From Lacticaseibacillus kribbianus (lineage in GTDB: Bacteria > Bacillota > Bacilli > Lactobacillales > Lactobacillaceae), in contig NZ_JAIPUL010000001.1 in assembly GCF_020180945.1 (NCBI RefSeq), forward strand, positions 372,001-436,000: a DNA stretch of 64,000 nt, read 5' to 3'. Every line of letters starts with the position of its first letter. The first letter of the stretch is position 1. The notes under the pieces were generated by a model, which saw only the letters and a list, made by a program, of their open reading frames with translations, was not told where the DNA came from and did not search any database. Made by a program: the position numbers and the translations under genes. This document shows, piece after piece, positions 47,781-55,783 of this stretch.

Positions 47781-47843
47781 GACGAACCCAGGGCGAAGCC
47801 CGACGAAACCAGGGCGAAGCCCGACGAAACCAGGGCGAAGGGG
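47781..47843. repeat. Three 21-bp direct repeats matching the hairpin-unit linker
   Basis: GACGAAACCAGGGCGAAGCC-type units start at 47781, 47802 and 47823. Their reverse complement reads CTTCGCCCTGGTTTCGTCGG, which matches the linker between hairpin units (CTTCGCCCTGGATCGTCGGG) in cluster B. No hairpin body is present, so this is a linker-only locus. Confidence 0.8.
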
Positions 47844-48003
47844 CGCGGGCTACGGCGGGACGACAGCTTAGATTCCGGTTCAAGGCCGACTATTTGGCTG
47901 TCGGTGTTTGTCTTTCAGCCCGAAACTGCAAGTCGTGGCCAGGCCGTTCCGGAGTCCGGCCTTACCGTGATTGAATACCCACCACCAGAGAGGAGGGGAC
48001 GCC

Positions 48004-48951
48004 ATGCTGTCCATCATTGTGCCGTGCTTCAACGAGGAGGAAACCGTGCCGCGTTTCTTTGCGGCGGTCGAGGAACAGCGCAACGCGCTGGCCGAGGCGC
48101 TCGAGTACATCTTCGTCAACGACGGCTCCACCGACGGCACGCTCGCGCTTTTGCGCGGGCTGGCCGCCGCGCACGAGAACGTGCATTACGTCTCCTTCTC
48201 CCGCAACTTCGGCAAGGAGGCGGCGCTTTACGCCGGCCTGCAGCAGGCCAAGGGGCAGCTGGTGGCGGTGATGGACGCCGACCTTCAGGACCCGCCCGAG
48301 CTGTTGCCCAAGATGCACGAGATGCTGCGGCAGAACCCGGAGCTCGACTGCGTGGGCACGCGGCGCACCGACCGGAAAAACGAGCCGCCGGTGCGCAGCT
48401 TTTTCGCCCGGGCCTTCTACCGGCTGATTAACCGCATCAGCCAGACGCCGATGATCGACGGCGTGCGCGACTTTCGCATGATGACGCGGCCGATGGTGGA
48501 CGCGATCCTCGCGTTGACCGAGTACAACCGCTTCTCCAAGGGCCTGTTCAGCTGGGTCGGCTTCAACGTCGACTACATCAGCTACGAGAACCAGGCGCGG
48601 GTGGCCGGGCAGACGTCCTGGTCGTTCGCCAAGTTGTTCAACTACTCGATTGAGGGCATCGTCAACTTCTCCGAGCTGCCGCTGAACCTGGCCTCGGTCG
48701 TCGGCGCCCTGTCCTGCGTCGGCTCCGCCGTTGCGATGGTGTTCATCATCGCCCGCGCGCTTTTGTACGGCGACCCGACCGCGGGCTGGCCGTCCCTGGT
48801 GTCGATTGTCCTGTTCATCGGCGGCATTCAGCTGCTGTGTCTGGGCATCATCGGCAAGTACATCGGCAAAATTTTCCTGGAAACCAAGAAGCGGCCGCTG
48901 TACATTATCAAAGAAACTGACGAAAGTGAGGCCCACCCATGGCACGCCTAA
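48004..48951 (+). CDS. GtrB-like undecaprenyl-phosphate glycosyltransferase (GT2)
   Basis: A 315-residue family-2 glycosyltransferase. MLSIIVPCFNEEETVPRFF is the GT-A start, DADLQDPPEL has the conserved metal and donor-binding acids, and two membrane helices lie near the C-terminus (about 230-255 and 265-290). Enzymes of this type load a sugar onto undecaprenyl phosphate. The ATG at 48004 follows AGAGGAGG; a TTG upstream is not favoured. It overlaps the TagA-like gene by 13 bases. GtrA at 44.9 kb is a likely partner. Confidence 0.88.
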   Translation: MLSIIVPCFNEEETVPRFFAAVEEQRNALAEALEYIFVNDGSTDGTLALLRGLAAAHENVHYVSFSRNFGKEAALYAGLQQAKGQLVAVMDADLQDPPELLPKMHEMLRQNPELDCVGTRRTDRKNEPPVRSFFARAFYRLINRISQTPMIDGVRDFRMMTRPMVDAILALTEYNRFSKGLFSWVGFNVDYISYENQARVAGQTSWSFAKLFNYSIEGIVNFSELPLNLASVVGALSCVGSAVAMVFIIARALLYGDPTAGWPSLVSIVLFIGGIQLLCLGIIGKYIGKIFLETKKRPLYIIKETDESEAHPWHA

Positions 48952-49673
48952 CCCTTCTGGGGACGCCGTTCGACGACGGCACCCAGCAAGACTTCCTGAC
49001 CCGCTTCACCGCGCGCATGCGCGAGGGCGTCGGCACCTTCGTGGTGACCGCCAACCCCGAGATTGTGATGTACGCCCGCAGCCACCCGGAGTACCGCCGC
49101 CTGATCAACACGCAGGCGGACTTCGTGACCGCCGACGGCATCGGGGTGCTGCTCGGCGCCCGCATCATGGGCCAGCGGCTGGCCGCGCGTGTCACCGGCT
49201 ACGACCTGATGACCGCACTCTTAGCCCAGGCCGCCGAGCGCGGCCAGCGCGTCGCCCTGGTCGGTGCCAAGCAGGCTGTGCTGGAGCAGGCCGCCGCCAA
49301 GCTGGCCGCCCAGTACCCGCAGCTGGACCTGTGCTACCTGCACAACGGCTACTTCGTGCTGGACGACCCGACCGTCGCCGCCGCGCTGGTCGAGGCCAAG
49401 CCCGACCTGGTTTTTGCCGCGCTCGGCTTTCCCAAGCAGGAGTTCTTCCTGGCCGGCGTGGGTGAGCGGCTGCCGCACGCCTTTTTGATGGGCGTCGGCG
49501 GCAGCTTCGACGTGCTCGCCGGGGCGGTGCGCCGCGCACCGCGGTGGATGCAGCGCGCGCACCTGGAGTGGTTCTACCGGCTTCTCAAGGAGCCCAGCCG
49601 CCTCGGCCGCATGATGGTGCTGCCCCAGTTCGTCTGGGTGGTCTGGCGCGCACGCAAGAAGGAGTCGCGATGA
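48939..49673 (+). CDS. tagA: WecG/TagA/CpsF family glycosyltransferase (TagA/TarA-like)
   Basis: A 244-residue protein of GT26. TANPEIVMYAR, FVTADGIGVLLGARIMG, RVTGYDLM, and LGFPKQEFF are the conserved blocks; GVGGSFDVLAG and RRAPRWMQRAHLEWFYRL end the domain. TagA adds ManNAc to GlcNAc-PP-undecaprenol, making the wall-teichoic-acid linkage unit. CpsF/WecG members share the fold, but the following TagB, TagD and TagF genes favour TagA. Confidence 0.9.
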   Translation: MARLTLLGTPFDDGTQQDFLTRFTARMREGVGTFVVTANPEIVMYARSHPEYRRLINTQADFVTADGIGVLLGARIMGQRLAARVTGYDLMTALLAQAAERGQRVALVGAKQAVLEQAAAKLAAQYPQLDLCYLHNGYFVLDDPTVAAALVEAKPDLVFAALGFPKQEFFLAGVGERLPHAFLMGVGGSFDVLAGAVRRAPRWMQRAHLEWFYRLLKEPSRLGRMMVLPQFVWVVWRARKKESR

Positions 49674-50770
49674 AAGAGCTGGTCAAGGAATGGATCAAGG
49701 CGGCCTACCTGTTGGCACTGCGCGTACTGCCGATCAGCGCCAGGAAAACGGCCAAGGTGTTGTACTACGCGACCTTCGCCGGCAACGACGCTGGGGTGAT
49801 CGAGGCGCTGCACGCGCGCTACGGCCAGGACTTCGTGGTGTTCGCAACACCTAAGGCCAAGGCCCAGCTGTCTGCGCTCAGGGCGGCCGGCGTGCACGTC
49901 GAGCTGCTCGGACGCTCGCGCCTTTTCACGCAGAACCTGATCAGCTACCTCAAGTCGGCGCGGGTGGTCGTGGTCGACGACTACCTGCCCGAGCTCAGTC
50001 TGGTGGCGCACCCGCGGGTGATTATGCTGTGGCACGCCAACGGGGCAATCAAGCGCTTCGGCTGGGGCAACCCGGCCACGGGCCGGCGCCCGGCCGGCGA
50101 CCGCCGGCGCTTCACCACGGTTTACGGCAAGTACACCGACATCCTCACCGGGTCCGACCGCATGGGGGACATCTTCGTCGAGAGCTGGCGGGTTTCGCCC
50201 GACGTGATCAGGCCACTGGGCTTTGTGCGCTCGGACCTGCTGGTGGACCAGCACCCGACGCAGGCGCCCGCGGTGCCGGTGCTCTACGCGCCGACCTACC
50301 GCCGCAACCCGCGGGCGATGCGCGCGGTGCTCGCCCAGGCGTTCGCCGCCTTCGCCAAGCTCGACGTGCCGGTGCTGGTGAAGCTGCACCCGGCGGTGAC
50401 CGACGCCGTGGTGCCGGCGCTGCCGGCCAACGTGACGCTGGTCGCCACCCCGCTTGAGGACCTGTACGGTCGGACGGCGACGCTGGTCACCGACTACTCG
50501 AGCGCGGCGTTCGACTACGTGCTCTGCCGCGACCGGCCGCACGTGGTGTTCTTCACCCCGGATCTCGCCGATTACGCGCAGCGGCCGGGGCTTCAGGCCG
50601 ACTTTGCGGCCGGCGCGCTCGGGCCGCTGGTGCAAGACGGCGCGGGGCTGGTCGCCGCGCTGAATCAGCCGCCGGATCCGGCGGTTGAGGCGGCGCTTGC
50701 GGCGTGGAACCAGTACAACGACGGGCACGCCGGGGCGCGGCTGCTGGCGCTGGTGGCGGACAGTTTCTAA
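49670..50770 (+). CDS. tagB: CDP-glycerol glycerophosphotransferase, primase-type (TagB-like)
   Basis: A 366-residue GT-B enzyme. Conserved blocks: LWHANGAIKRFG (the WHG-like motif with Ala), YAPTYRRN, LVKLHPA and LVTDYSSAAFDYVL. TagB adds one glycerol phosphate to the linkage unit before polymerisation. The ATG at 49670 overlaps the TagA stop (ATGA), with AAGGAG upstream. The first ~25 residues are amphipathic and could bind the membrane. Confidence 0.85.
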   Translation: MKELVKEWIKAAYLLALRVLPISARKTAKVLYYATFAGNDAGVIEALHARYGQDFVVFATPKAKAQLSALRAAGVHVELLGRSRLFTQNLISYLKSARVVVVDDYLPELSLVAHPRVIMLWHANGAIKRFGWGNPATGRRPAGDRRRFTTVYGKYTDILTGSDRMGDIFVESWRVSPDVIRPLGFVRSDLLVDQHPTQAPAVPVLYAPTYRRNPRAMRAVLAQAFAAFAKLDVPVLVKLHPAVTDAVVPALPANVTLVATPLEDLYGRTATLVTDYSSAAFDYVLCRDRPHVVFFTPDLADYAQRPGLQADFAAGALGPLVQDGAGLVAALNQPPDPAVEAALAAWNQYNDGHAGARLLALVADSF

Positions 50771-50820
50771 AGAAATGGCTATGATTGGTCGTTTTTGACT
50801 GCCACGGTGCCGGGATGTAT

Positions 50821-50848
50821 TTGTTTCGCCCGCCTTTCATGGTAGTAT
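50821..50848 (+). promoter_or_regulatory. Promoter of tagD
   Basis: TTGTTT (50821-50826) and TAGTAT (50843-50848) are 16 bases apart; TGG before the -10 adds an extended -10. This starts a second transcription unit inside the teichoic-acid cluster. Confidence 0.6.
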
Positions 50849-50889
50849 GAGGGTTAAACTGGCAACTTTATGGAATGGGGAAAAAACCG

Positions 50890-51288
50890 ATGAAACGTGT
50901 GATTACTTACGGTACCTTCGACTTACTGCACTACGGGCACATCGAGCTGCTCAAGCGGGCTAAGGCCCTCGGTGACTACCTCGTGGTGGCACTGTCCACC
51001 GACGAGTTCAACTGGGACAGCAAGCAAAAGAAGTCCTACTTCTCCTACGAGAAGCGCAAGAAGCTTCTGGAGGCGGTGCGCTACGTCGACCTGGTGATCC
51101 CGGAAGAGAGCTGGGACCAAAAGGAAAAGGACATCAAGCTCTACCAGATCGACACCTTCGTCATGGGCGACGACTGGAAGGGCAAGTTCGATTACCTGCG
51201 CGACGACACCGACGCCGAGGTGATCTACCTGCCGCGCACGCCGGAAATCTCGACCACGCGGATCAAGACCGACCTCAACTCGAAGTAG
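50890..51288 (+). CDS. tagD: Glycerol-3-phosphate cytidylyltransferase
   Basis: A 132-residue enzyme, close to the usual 129-132. It makes CDP-glycerol from CTP and glycerol-3-phosphate. The signature TYGTFDLLHYGHIELLKRAK has the HxGH motif, and TPEISTTRIKTDL is the RTEGISTT-like C-terminal motif with a Pro-Glu change. The ATG at 50890 follows AATGGGG. It supplies the CDP-glycerol used by the TagB- and TagF-like products. Confidence 0.93.
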   Translation: MKRVITYGTFDLLHYGHIELLKRAKALGDYLVVALSTDEFNWDSKQKKSYFSYEKRKKLLEAVRYVDLVIPEESWDQKEKDIKLYQIDTFVMGDDWKGKFDYLRDDTDAEVIYLPRTPEISTTRIKTDLNSK

Positions 51289-51302
51289 GAGCCTAGCCAC
51301 TC

Positions 51303-53666
51303 ATGAAGAAAATTGCCATTCTGGGGTTCAACATTTTCTCACCCGGTGGGACCTCGCGCAGTAACATCAACCTGCTGGAGGAGTTCGGCCGGGCAGGGTA
51401 CACCATCACGTTCTACAACTTCCGGCCGTTCACGCACGGCGACCTGCGCAAGCTTCAAAAGCGCGAGCCCGCCGCGGCCAACGTCGCCTTCAAGTTCATC
51501 AAGGAGCTTGAAAACGATCCGCTGGACTACGAGTACTTCTTCATCACCCGCGAGAACTTCTTCTGCGTGGCGCCGTACATCCGTGCGAACAGCCAGGCCA
51601 AGGTGGTCGGCGAGATTCACACGCCGCTGGCCATGATCGAGGAGGAGGACCTCGCAAGCTACCTGCGCTACTTCACCTGCGTCCGCGTGGCGACGGCCTC
51701 CATCAAGGCGGAGGTCGAGCGCCGTTTCGGCTGCCACAACGTGTACGTCCAGACCGTCAGCCTGGAGCACATCGACGTGACGCCGCAGCCCTTCGACCCG
51801 TCTTTGGTCGATTCGGAGGGCCACATCAACCTGGCAATTCGCTCGCGCTTCGACCACGAAAAGGACATCCCGGCGGCCATCAAGCTGATCGACTACCTGG
51901 TGAACTACCTGAAGCACGACGAGTACCACATGTACATCACGGGTTACGGTCCCAGCGGCACCCTGTACCACAACCTGACCAAGTACTACCAGCTCGAGGA
52001 CCACATTCACTTCAACGAGAAGGTCGTTCCTGAGCGCCACCTCTACATCTCCACCTCGTTTTACGAGACGCTGGGCTACTCGGTGCTCGAGGAGTTCGCG
52101 GCCGGGCACCCGGTGCTGCTGTTCCCCGGCAACGACGGCGTGGTGAAGGAGAACTTCGGCGCCTTTGCCGATTGCGTCTGGTTGACCAAGGTGCCGGAAG
52201 ACGATGTGCCGAACATCTTTGACTTCGTGGCCAAGCCGCGGACCGAGGAGGCGTACCGCCACAACCTAGCCCTGATTGCCGAGATGAAGGCGGGCTACGT
52301 CGAGAAGTTCGAGCAAAACACCGCCGCGTTCGCGGCAGGCAGCCAGTCGGTTGCCCCGGCCTCCTACAGCTACGACGAAATGTGGACCGCGCTTCAAAAG
52401 CGCACCAAGTTCGACGGCATGCGCCGCTTCCGCCGCTTCTACTACAAGCTGCGCCGGATTCCAGCCTTCGGGGCGCTGATCAAGCAGGACTGGATTCGCG
52501 TTCCGGCCATGCACTTCCTCAGCCGCTTCGTCGGCGAGACCCCGGACTTCACGTCGCAGGAGCCGATCAGCGACAACAAGTACTTCATCGAGTCCTTCCA
52601 CGGCACCAACATCTCGGGGGACCCGAAGTACTTCGGCCTGGCCATCAAGCGGCGTCATCCCGACGCCGAGGTCTACGTCAGCTCGCGCAACCAGCTGGTC
52701 GACATGGAGGCCATCGCCAACGGCTTCACGCCGGTGCGGGTGGGCAGCCTGCGCTACCTGGAGAAGTTCCAGCAGTCCAAGTACGTCTTCATGAACGGCA
52801 ACACCCTGGACAAGGCCGGCAAGCGCGACGGCCAGGTCTTCGTTCAGACCTGGCACGGCTTTCCGATGAAGCAGATGGTCAACGACCTGGCCGACCCGGA
52901 GCAGCGCGAGAACGAATCGACGGCGTTCGCGCCCCGGATGCAGAAGTGGGATTACCTGACCACCTCTTCCGAGTACAACGTCGAGCTGCTGCGCTCCGCC
53001 TTCCGCCTGGCCGACAACGACCATCTCACCGTCTTCCACAACGGGACGCCGAAAAACGAGTACCTGCTGGCCAACGGCGACTCCGAAGCCGAGAAGCAGC
53101 GCGTCTTTGAGAAGTACTTCAACCGGCCGTACGACGGCAAGCACAAGATTGTGCTGTTTTGCCCGACCTGGCGCAAGGGCAACCGCTCGGATGTCTCCGA
53201 GCTGGAGCTGAAGGCCGTGGTCGACGCGCTGCCGGAGGAGTACCTGATTGTGGTCAAGCTGCACCCGCTTGAGGGCCGCCTGCGCAAGCAGTACGCGGAG
53301 CTCGATCCGCGCATCTTCTGCTTCTACAACGAGCTGGTTGACATCCAGGAGCTGTACGTCCTGTCCGACCTGCTGATTTCCGATTACTCCTCCGCGATTT
53401 TCGACTACGCGCTCTTGAACAAGCCGATTCTGGTCATGCAGGAGGACGAGGAAGATTACCAGCAAAGCATCGGCTGGTACTTCGACATCGAGTCCGAAAC
53501 CGGGCTGCACGCCCGCAGCTACACGGCCCCGGAGCTGACCACCGCGATTCTCAACGCGCCGGACACCCGGGAGGCCTCGGCCCAAATCAAAACGAAGCTT
53601 CTGACCGAAGAGCACGTCGGCTCGACCGATGAGGTGCTCGACGCCATCGGCGCCGCGAAGGCCTAA
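51303..53666 (+). CDS. Two-domain TagF-like poly(glycerol phosphate) polymerase with N-terminal GT4-like domain
   Basis: A 787-residue protein. Residues 1-380 resemble a GT-B/GT4 glycosyltransferase (LGFNIFSPGGTSRSNINLLE start, YITGYGPSGTLY, and FYETLGYSVLEEFAAGHPVL with the donor-binding Glu). Residues about 410-787 form a CDP-glycerol glycerophosphotransferase with YVFMNGNTLDKA, QTWHGFPMKQMV, FCPTWRKG, VVKLHPLEGR and ISDYSSAIFDYALL. The C-terminal half would extend the glycerol-phosphate chain; the GT4 half could add sugar to it. The gene is 14 bases after tagD. Classical TagF also has an N-terminal membrane-targeting region, but not a clear glycosyltransferase. Confidence 0.88.
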   Translation: MKKIAILGFNIFSPGGTSRSNINLLEEFGRAGYTITFYNFRPFTHGDLRKLQKREPAAANVAFKFIKELENDPLDYEYFFITRENFFCVAPYIRANSQAKVVGEIHTPLAMIEEEDLASYLRYFTCVRVATASIKAEVERRFGCHNVYVQTVSLEHIDVTPQPFDPSLVDSEGHINLAIRSRFDHEKDIPAAIKLIDYLVNYLKHDEYHMYITGYGPSGTLYHNLTKYYQLEDHIHFNEKVVPERHLYISTSFYETLGYSVLEEFAAGHPVLLFPGNDGVVKENFGAFADCVWLTKVPEDDVPNIFDFVAKPRTEEAYRHNLALIAEMKAGYVEKFEQNTAAFAAGSQSVAPASYSYDEMWTALQKRTKFDGMRRFRRFYYKLRRIPAFGALIKQDWIRVPAMHFLSRFVGETPDFTSQEPISDNKYFIESFHGTNISGDPKYFGLAIKRRHPDAEVYVSSRNQLVDMEAIANGFTPVRVGSLRYLEKFQQSKYVFMNGNTLDKAGKRDGQVFVQTWHGFPMKQMVNDLADPEQRENESTAFAPRMQKWDYLTTSSEYNVELLRSAFRLADNDHLTVFHNGTPKNEYLLANGDSEAEKQRVFEKYFNRPYDGKHKIVLFCPTWRKGNRSDVSELELKAVVDALPEEYLIVVKLHPLEGRLRKQYAELDPRIFCFYNELVDIQELYVLSDLLISDYSSAIFDYALLNKPILVMQEDEEDYQQSIGWYFDIESETGLHARSYTAPELTTAILNAPDTREASAQIKTKLLTEEHVGSTDEVLDAIGAAKA

Positions 53667-53788
53667 CACGAATACCAGGCAGGGGAGTCGCGCGCAGGAG
53701 CTGCGTGAGGCTCTTTTGCTTTTTTCAGGGCAAAGGCATCGTTTTGCTTAAATTTTCACCAAGGCACCGAGGCCCATGCGCCCGTGTG

Positions 53789-53794
53789 TATAAT
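53789..53794 (+). promoter_or_regulatory. -10 element upstream of tagH
   Basis: TATAAT in the context GTGTATAATAGAC. It overlaps an in-frame ATG at 53784, which is therefore not the tagH start. No convincing -35. Confidence 0.45.
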
Positions 53795-53831
53795 AGACAA
53801 AGGCTTTACTCAGAAAGGGGCTGCAGGCAGC

Positions 53832-54920
53832 TTGGACAAGAAACTCAAGATTCGTGCGCGTTTTCTCACCAAGGAATACGACATGATGAAGACCAAAAGC
53901 GACATGCTGAAAACGCTGATGCCGTTCGGTCACACCAACATCGAGAAGTTCTGGGCGCTCAAGGGCGTCAGCTTCGATATTTACGAGGGCGACAGCGTCG
54001 GGATCGTTGGCCTGAACGGCGGCGGCAAGTCCACGCTGTTGAACATCGTCTCCCAGATCATCCCGCCGACCTCCGGCCAGCTCGAGGTCAACGGGGCGAC
54101 CAACATCATCTCCGTCGGTGCCGGGCTGAACGGCAACCTGACCGGCCGCGAGAACATCATCATGAAGTGTGAGATGCTCGGCATGAGCATGACCGAGATC
54201 CACGAGAAGATGGACGAGATCATCCAGTTCGCCGGCGACCAGGTCATCGGCAAGATCGACCAGCCCGTCAAGACTTACTCCAGCGGGATGAAGAGCCGGC
54301 TGGGCTTCAGTGTGCTGGTGCACCAGGATCCGGACATCCTGATCATCGACGAGGCCCTGAGTGTCGGCGACGCGCCGTTCTTCGAGAAGGGTGTGGCCCG
54401 GATGAAGGAGTTCAAGGCCCAGGGCAAGACCATCATGTTCGTCAGCCACAGCCTGACGCAGGTCCAGGAGCTCTGCGACAAGGTGATTTGGATCGACCAC
54501 GGCCGCGTGGTGATGGAGGGGCCGGCCGACACCGTGCTGCCTCAGTTCGAGGAGTTCCAGCGCACCTACAACAAGAAGTCCAAGGCGGAGCGGGCCAAGA
54601 TCACCCGCGAGTCCGGCAAGCAGTTCAGCCTGCAGGAGCTGCGCGACGCCAACCCGACGGAGCCTTCCAGCTTCTTTGAAAAGCGCCTGTACGATCAGCC
54701 GTTCACGTGGCAGACCAAGACGGTGCTGACTATTCTGGTGTTCGTGCTGGCATTCACACTTGCGGCCTTCCTCAAGGGGATTCCGCTGCGCACCGCCGTT
54801 CAGGCGCCGCTTGCCATCATCAGTCTGAAGTGGTGGATCGGCATCGCAGTGGTCATCGCGGCGGCCATCATCGGCGGCAGCCTCAGTCGTAAGCGCAAGG
54901 AAAGGCATGTACTGGACTAA
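53832..54920 (+). CDS. tagH: Teichoic acid ABC exporter ATP-binding subunit (TagH-like, TTG start)
   Basis: A 362-residue protein. Walker A is GLNGGGKST, signature YSSGMKSRLGFS, Walker B ILIIDEALSVGD and the H-loop FVSHSLTQ. The first residues, TKEYDMMKTKSDMLKTL, are typical of TagH. TTG at 53832 is proposed because AAAGGGG lies 11 bases upstream and the -10 element overlaps the earlier ATG. After the ATPase come two membrane helices (about 295-318 and 333-352), common in TagH. Its TAA overlaps the tagG ATG (TAATG). Confidence 0.88.
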   Translation: MDKKLKIRARFLTKEYDMMKTKSDMLKTLMPFGHTNIEKFWALKGVSFDIYEGDSVGIVGLNGGGKSTLLNIVSQIIPPTSGQLEVNGATNIISVGAGLNGNLTGRENIIMKCEMLGMSMTEIHEKMDEIIQFAGDQVIGKIDQPVKTYSSGMKSRLGFSVLVHQDPDILIIDEALSVGDAPFFEKGVARMKEFKAQGKTIMFVSHSLTQVQELCDKVIWIDHGRVVMEGPADTVLPQFEEFQRTYNKKSKAERAKITRESGKQFSLQELRDANPTEPSSFFEKRLYDQPFTWQTKTVLTILVFVLAFTLAAFLKGIPLRTAVQAPLAIISLKWWIGIAVVIAAAIIGGSLSRKRKERHVLD

Positions 54921-55738
54921 TGAAAGAAACCTGGTTAGTGCTGCGTGAGCAGTTCAAGAATTTCAACATCATCAACCGCCTGGCCAAGTACGACGAGAAG
55001 TCGACCTTCCAGGCCCACCTGCTGGGCAACGTCTGGCAGATTCTGGATCCCTTGATCAACATCGCCATCTACTGGTTCGTCTTCGGCCTGATCCTCTACG
55101 GGAACAAGCTGATGGACGGCTACGCCTACATCGCCTGGCTTCTGCCCGGCTTCATCGCCTGGCAGTTCATGCGCTCCGAGATTCTCGGGGCCAGCAAGAG
55201 CATGGTCGGGCGGGCGCAGATGGTCAGCAAGATGCGCTTTCCCGTGTCCACGATTCCCAGCATGACGCTGGCCAACCAGCTGATCAACTACTGGTGGATG
55301 CTGGGCATCAGCATGGTCATCATGTTCATCTACGGGGTGCGGCCGTCATTGTTTTGGCTGCAGTTCCCGTACTTCTTCCTGTGCATGATCGCCTTTTTGT
55401 ACGCGATGGGGCTGGTCACCTCGACCATCACCGTGATCGTGCGTGACTTCCACACGCTGCTGAACAGTGCCATGCAGCTGATGTTTTGGATCAGTGGCAC
55501 GGTCTTCAACTTTGGCGGCAACGCCGTCCTCGAAAAGCACCCGCTGATCATTCGCATCATCGAGATCAACCCGTTCTACTACGTCATCGCGGGGATGCGC
55601 GAGACGTTCCTCGGCACGGGCTGGTTCTTCCACGACATTCGCGCCATGATCATCTTCTGGTCGATCATCGGGCTGCTCTTGATTGTCGGCAGCCACATCC
55701 ACCTGAAGTTCCGGAGCCGCTTCATTGATTACATTTAA
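54920..55738 (+). CDS. tagG: Teichoic acid ABC exporter permease (TagG-like)
   Basis: A 272-residue ABC-2 type permease with about six membrane helices. AHLLGNVWQILDPLINIAIY and LPGFIAWQFMRSEILGASKS are typical of TagG; FPVSTIPSMTLANQLI and YYVIAGMRETFLGTGWFFHD follow. With TagH it moves lipid-linked wall teichoic acid across the membrane. It overlaps tagH by one base. Confidence 0.92.
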   Translation: MKETWLVLREQFKNFNIINRLAKYDEKSTFQAHLLGNVWQILDPLINIAIYWFVFGLILYGNKLMDGYAYIAWLLPGFIAWQFMRSEILGASKSMVGRAQMVSKMRFPVSTIPSMTLANQLINYWWMLGISMVIMFIYGVRPSLFWLQFPYFFLCMIAFLYAMGLVTSTITVIVRDFHTLLNSAMQLMFWISGTVFNFGGNAVLEKHPLIIRIIEINPFYYVIAGMRETFLGTGWFFHDIRAMIIFWSIIGLLLIVGSHIHLKFRSRFIDYI

Positions 55739-55783
55739 CTGCTGACGTCGCCGGTTGGGCACCTGGCGGGAAAGGATTTTTGG

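Noticed and set aside
53698-53720. Terminator between the TagF-like gene and tagH
   Set aside because: The GAGC/GCTC hairpin is only 4 bp before a T-rich run, too weak to call; read-through into tagH is possible.
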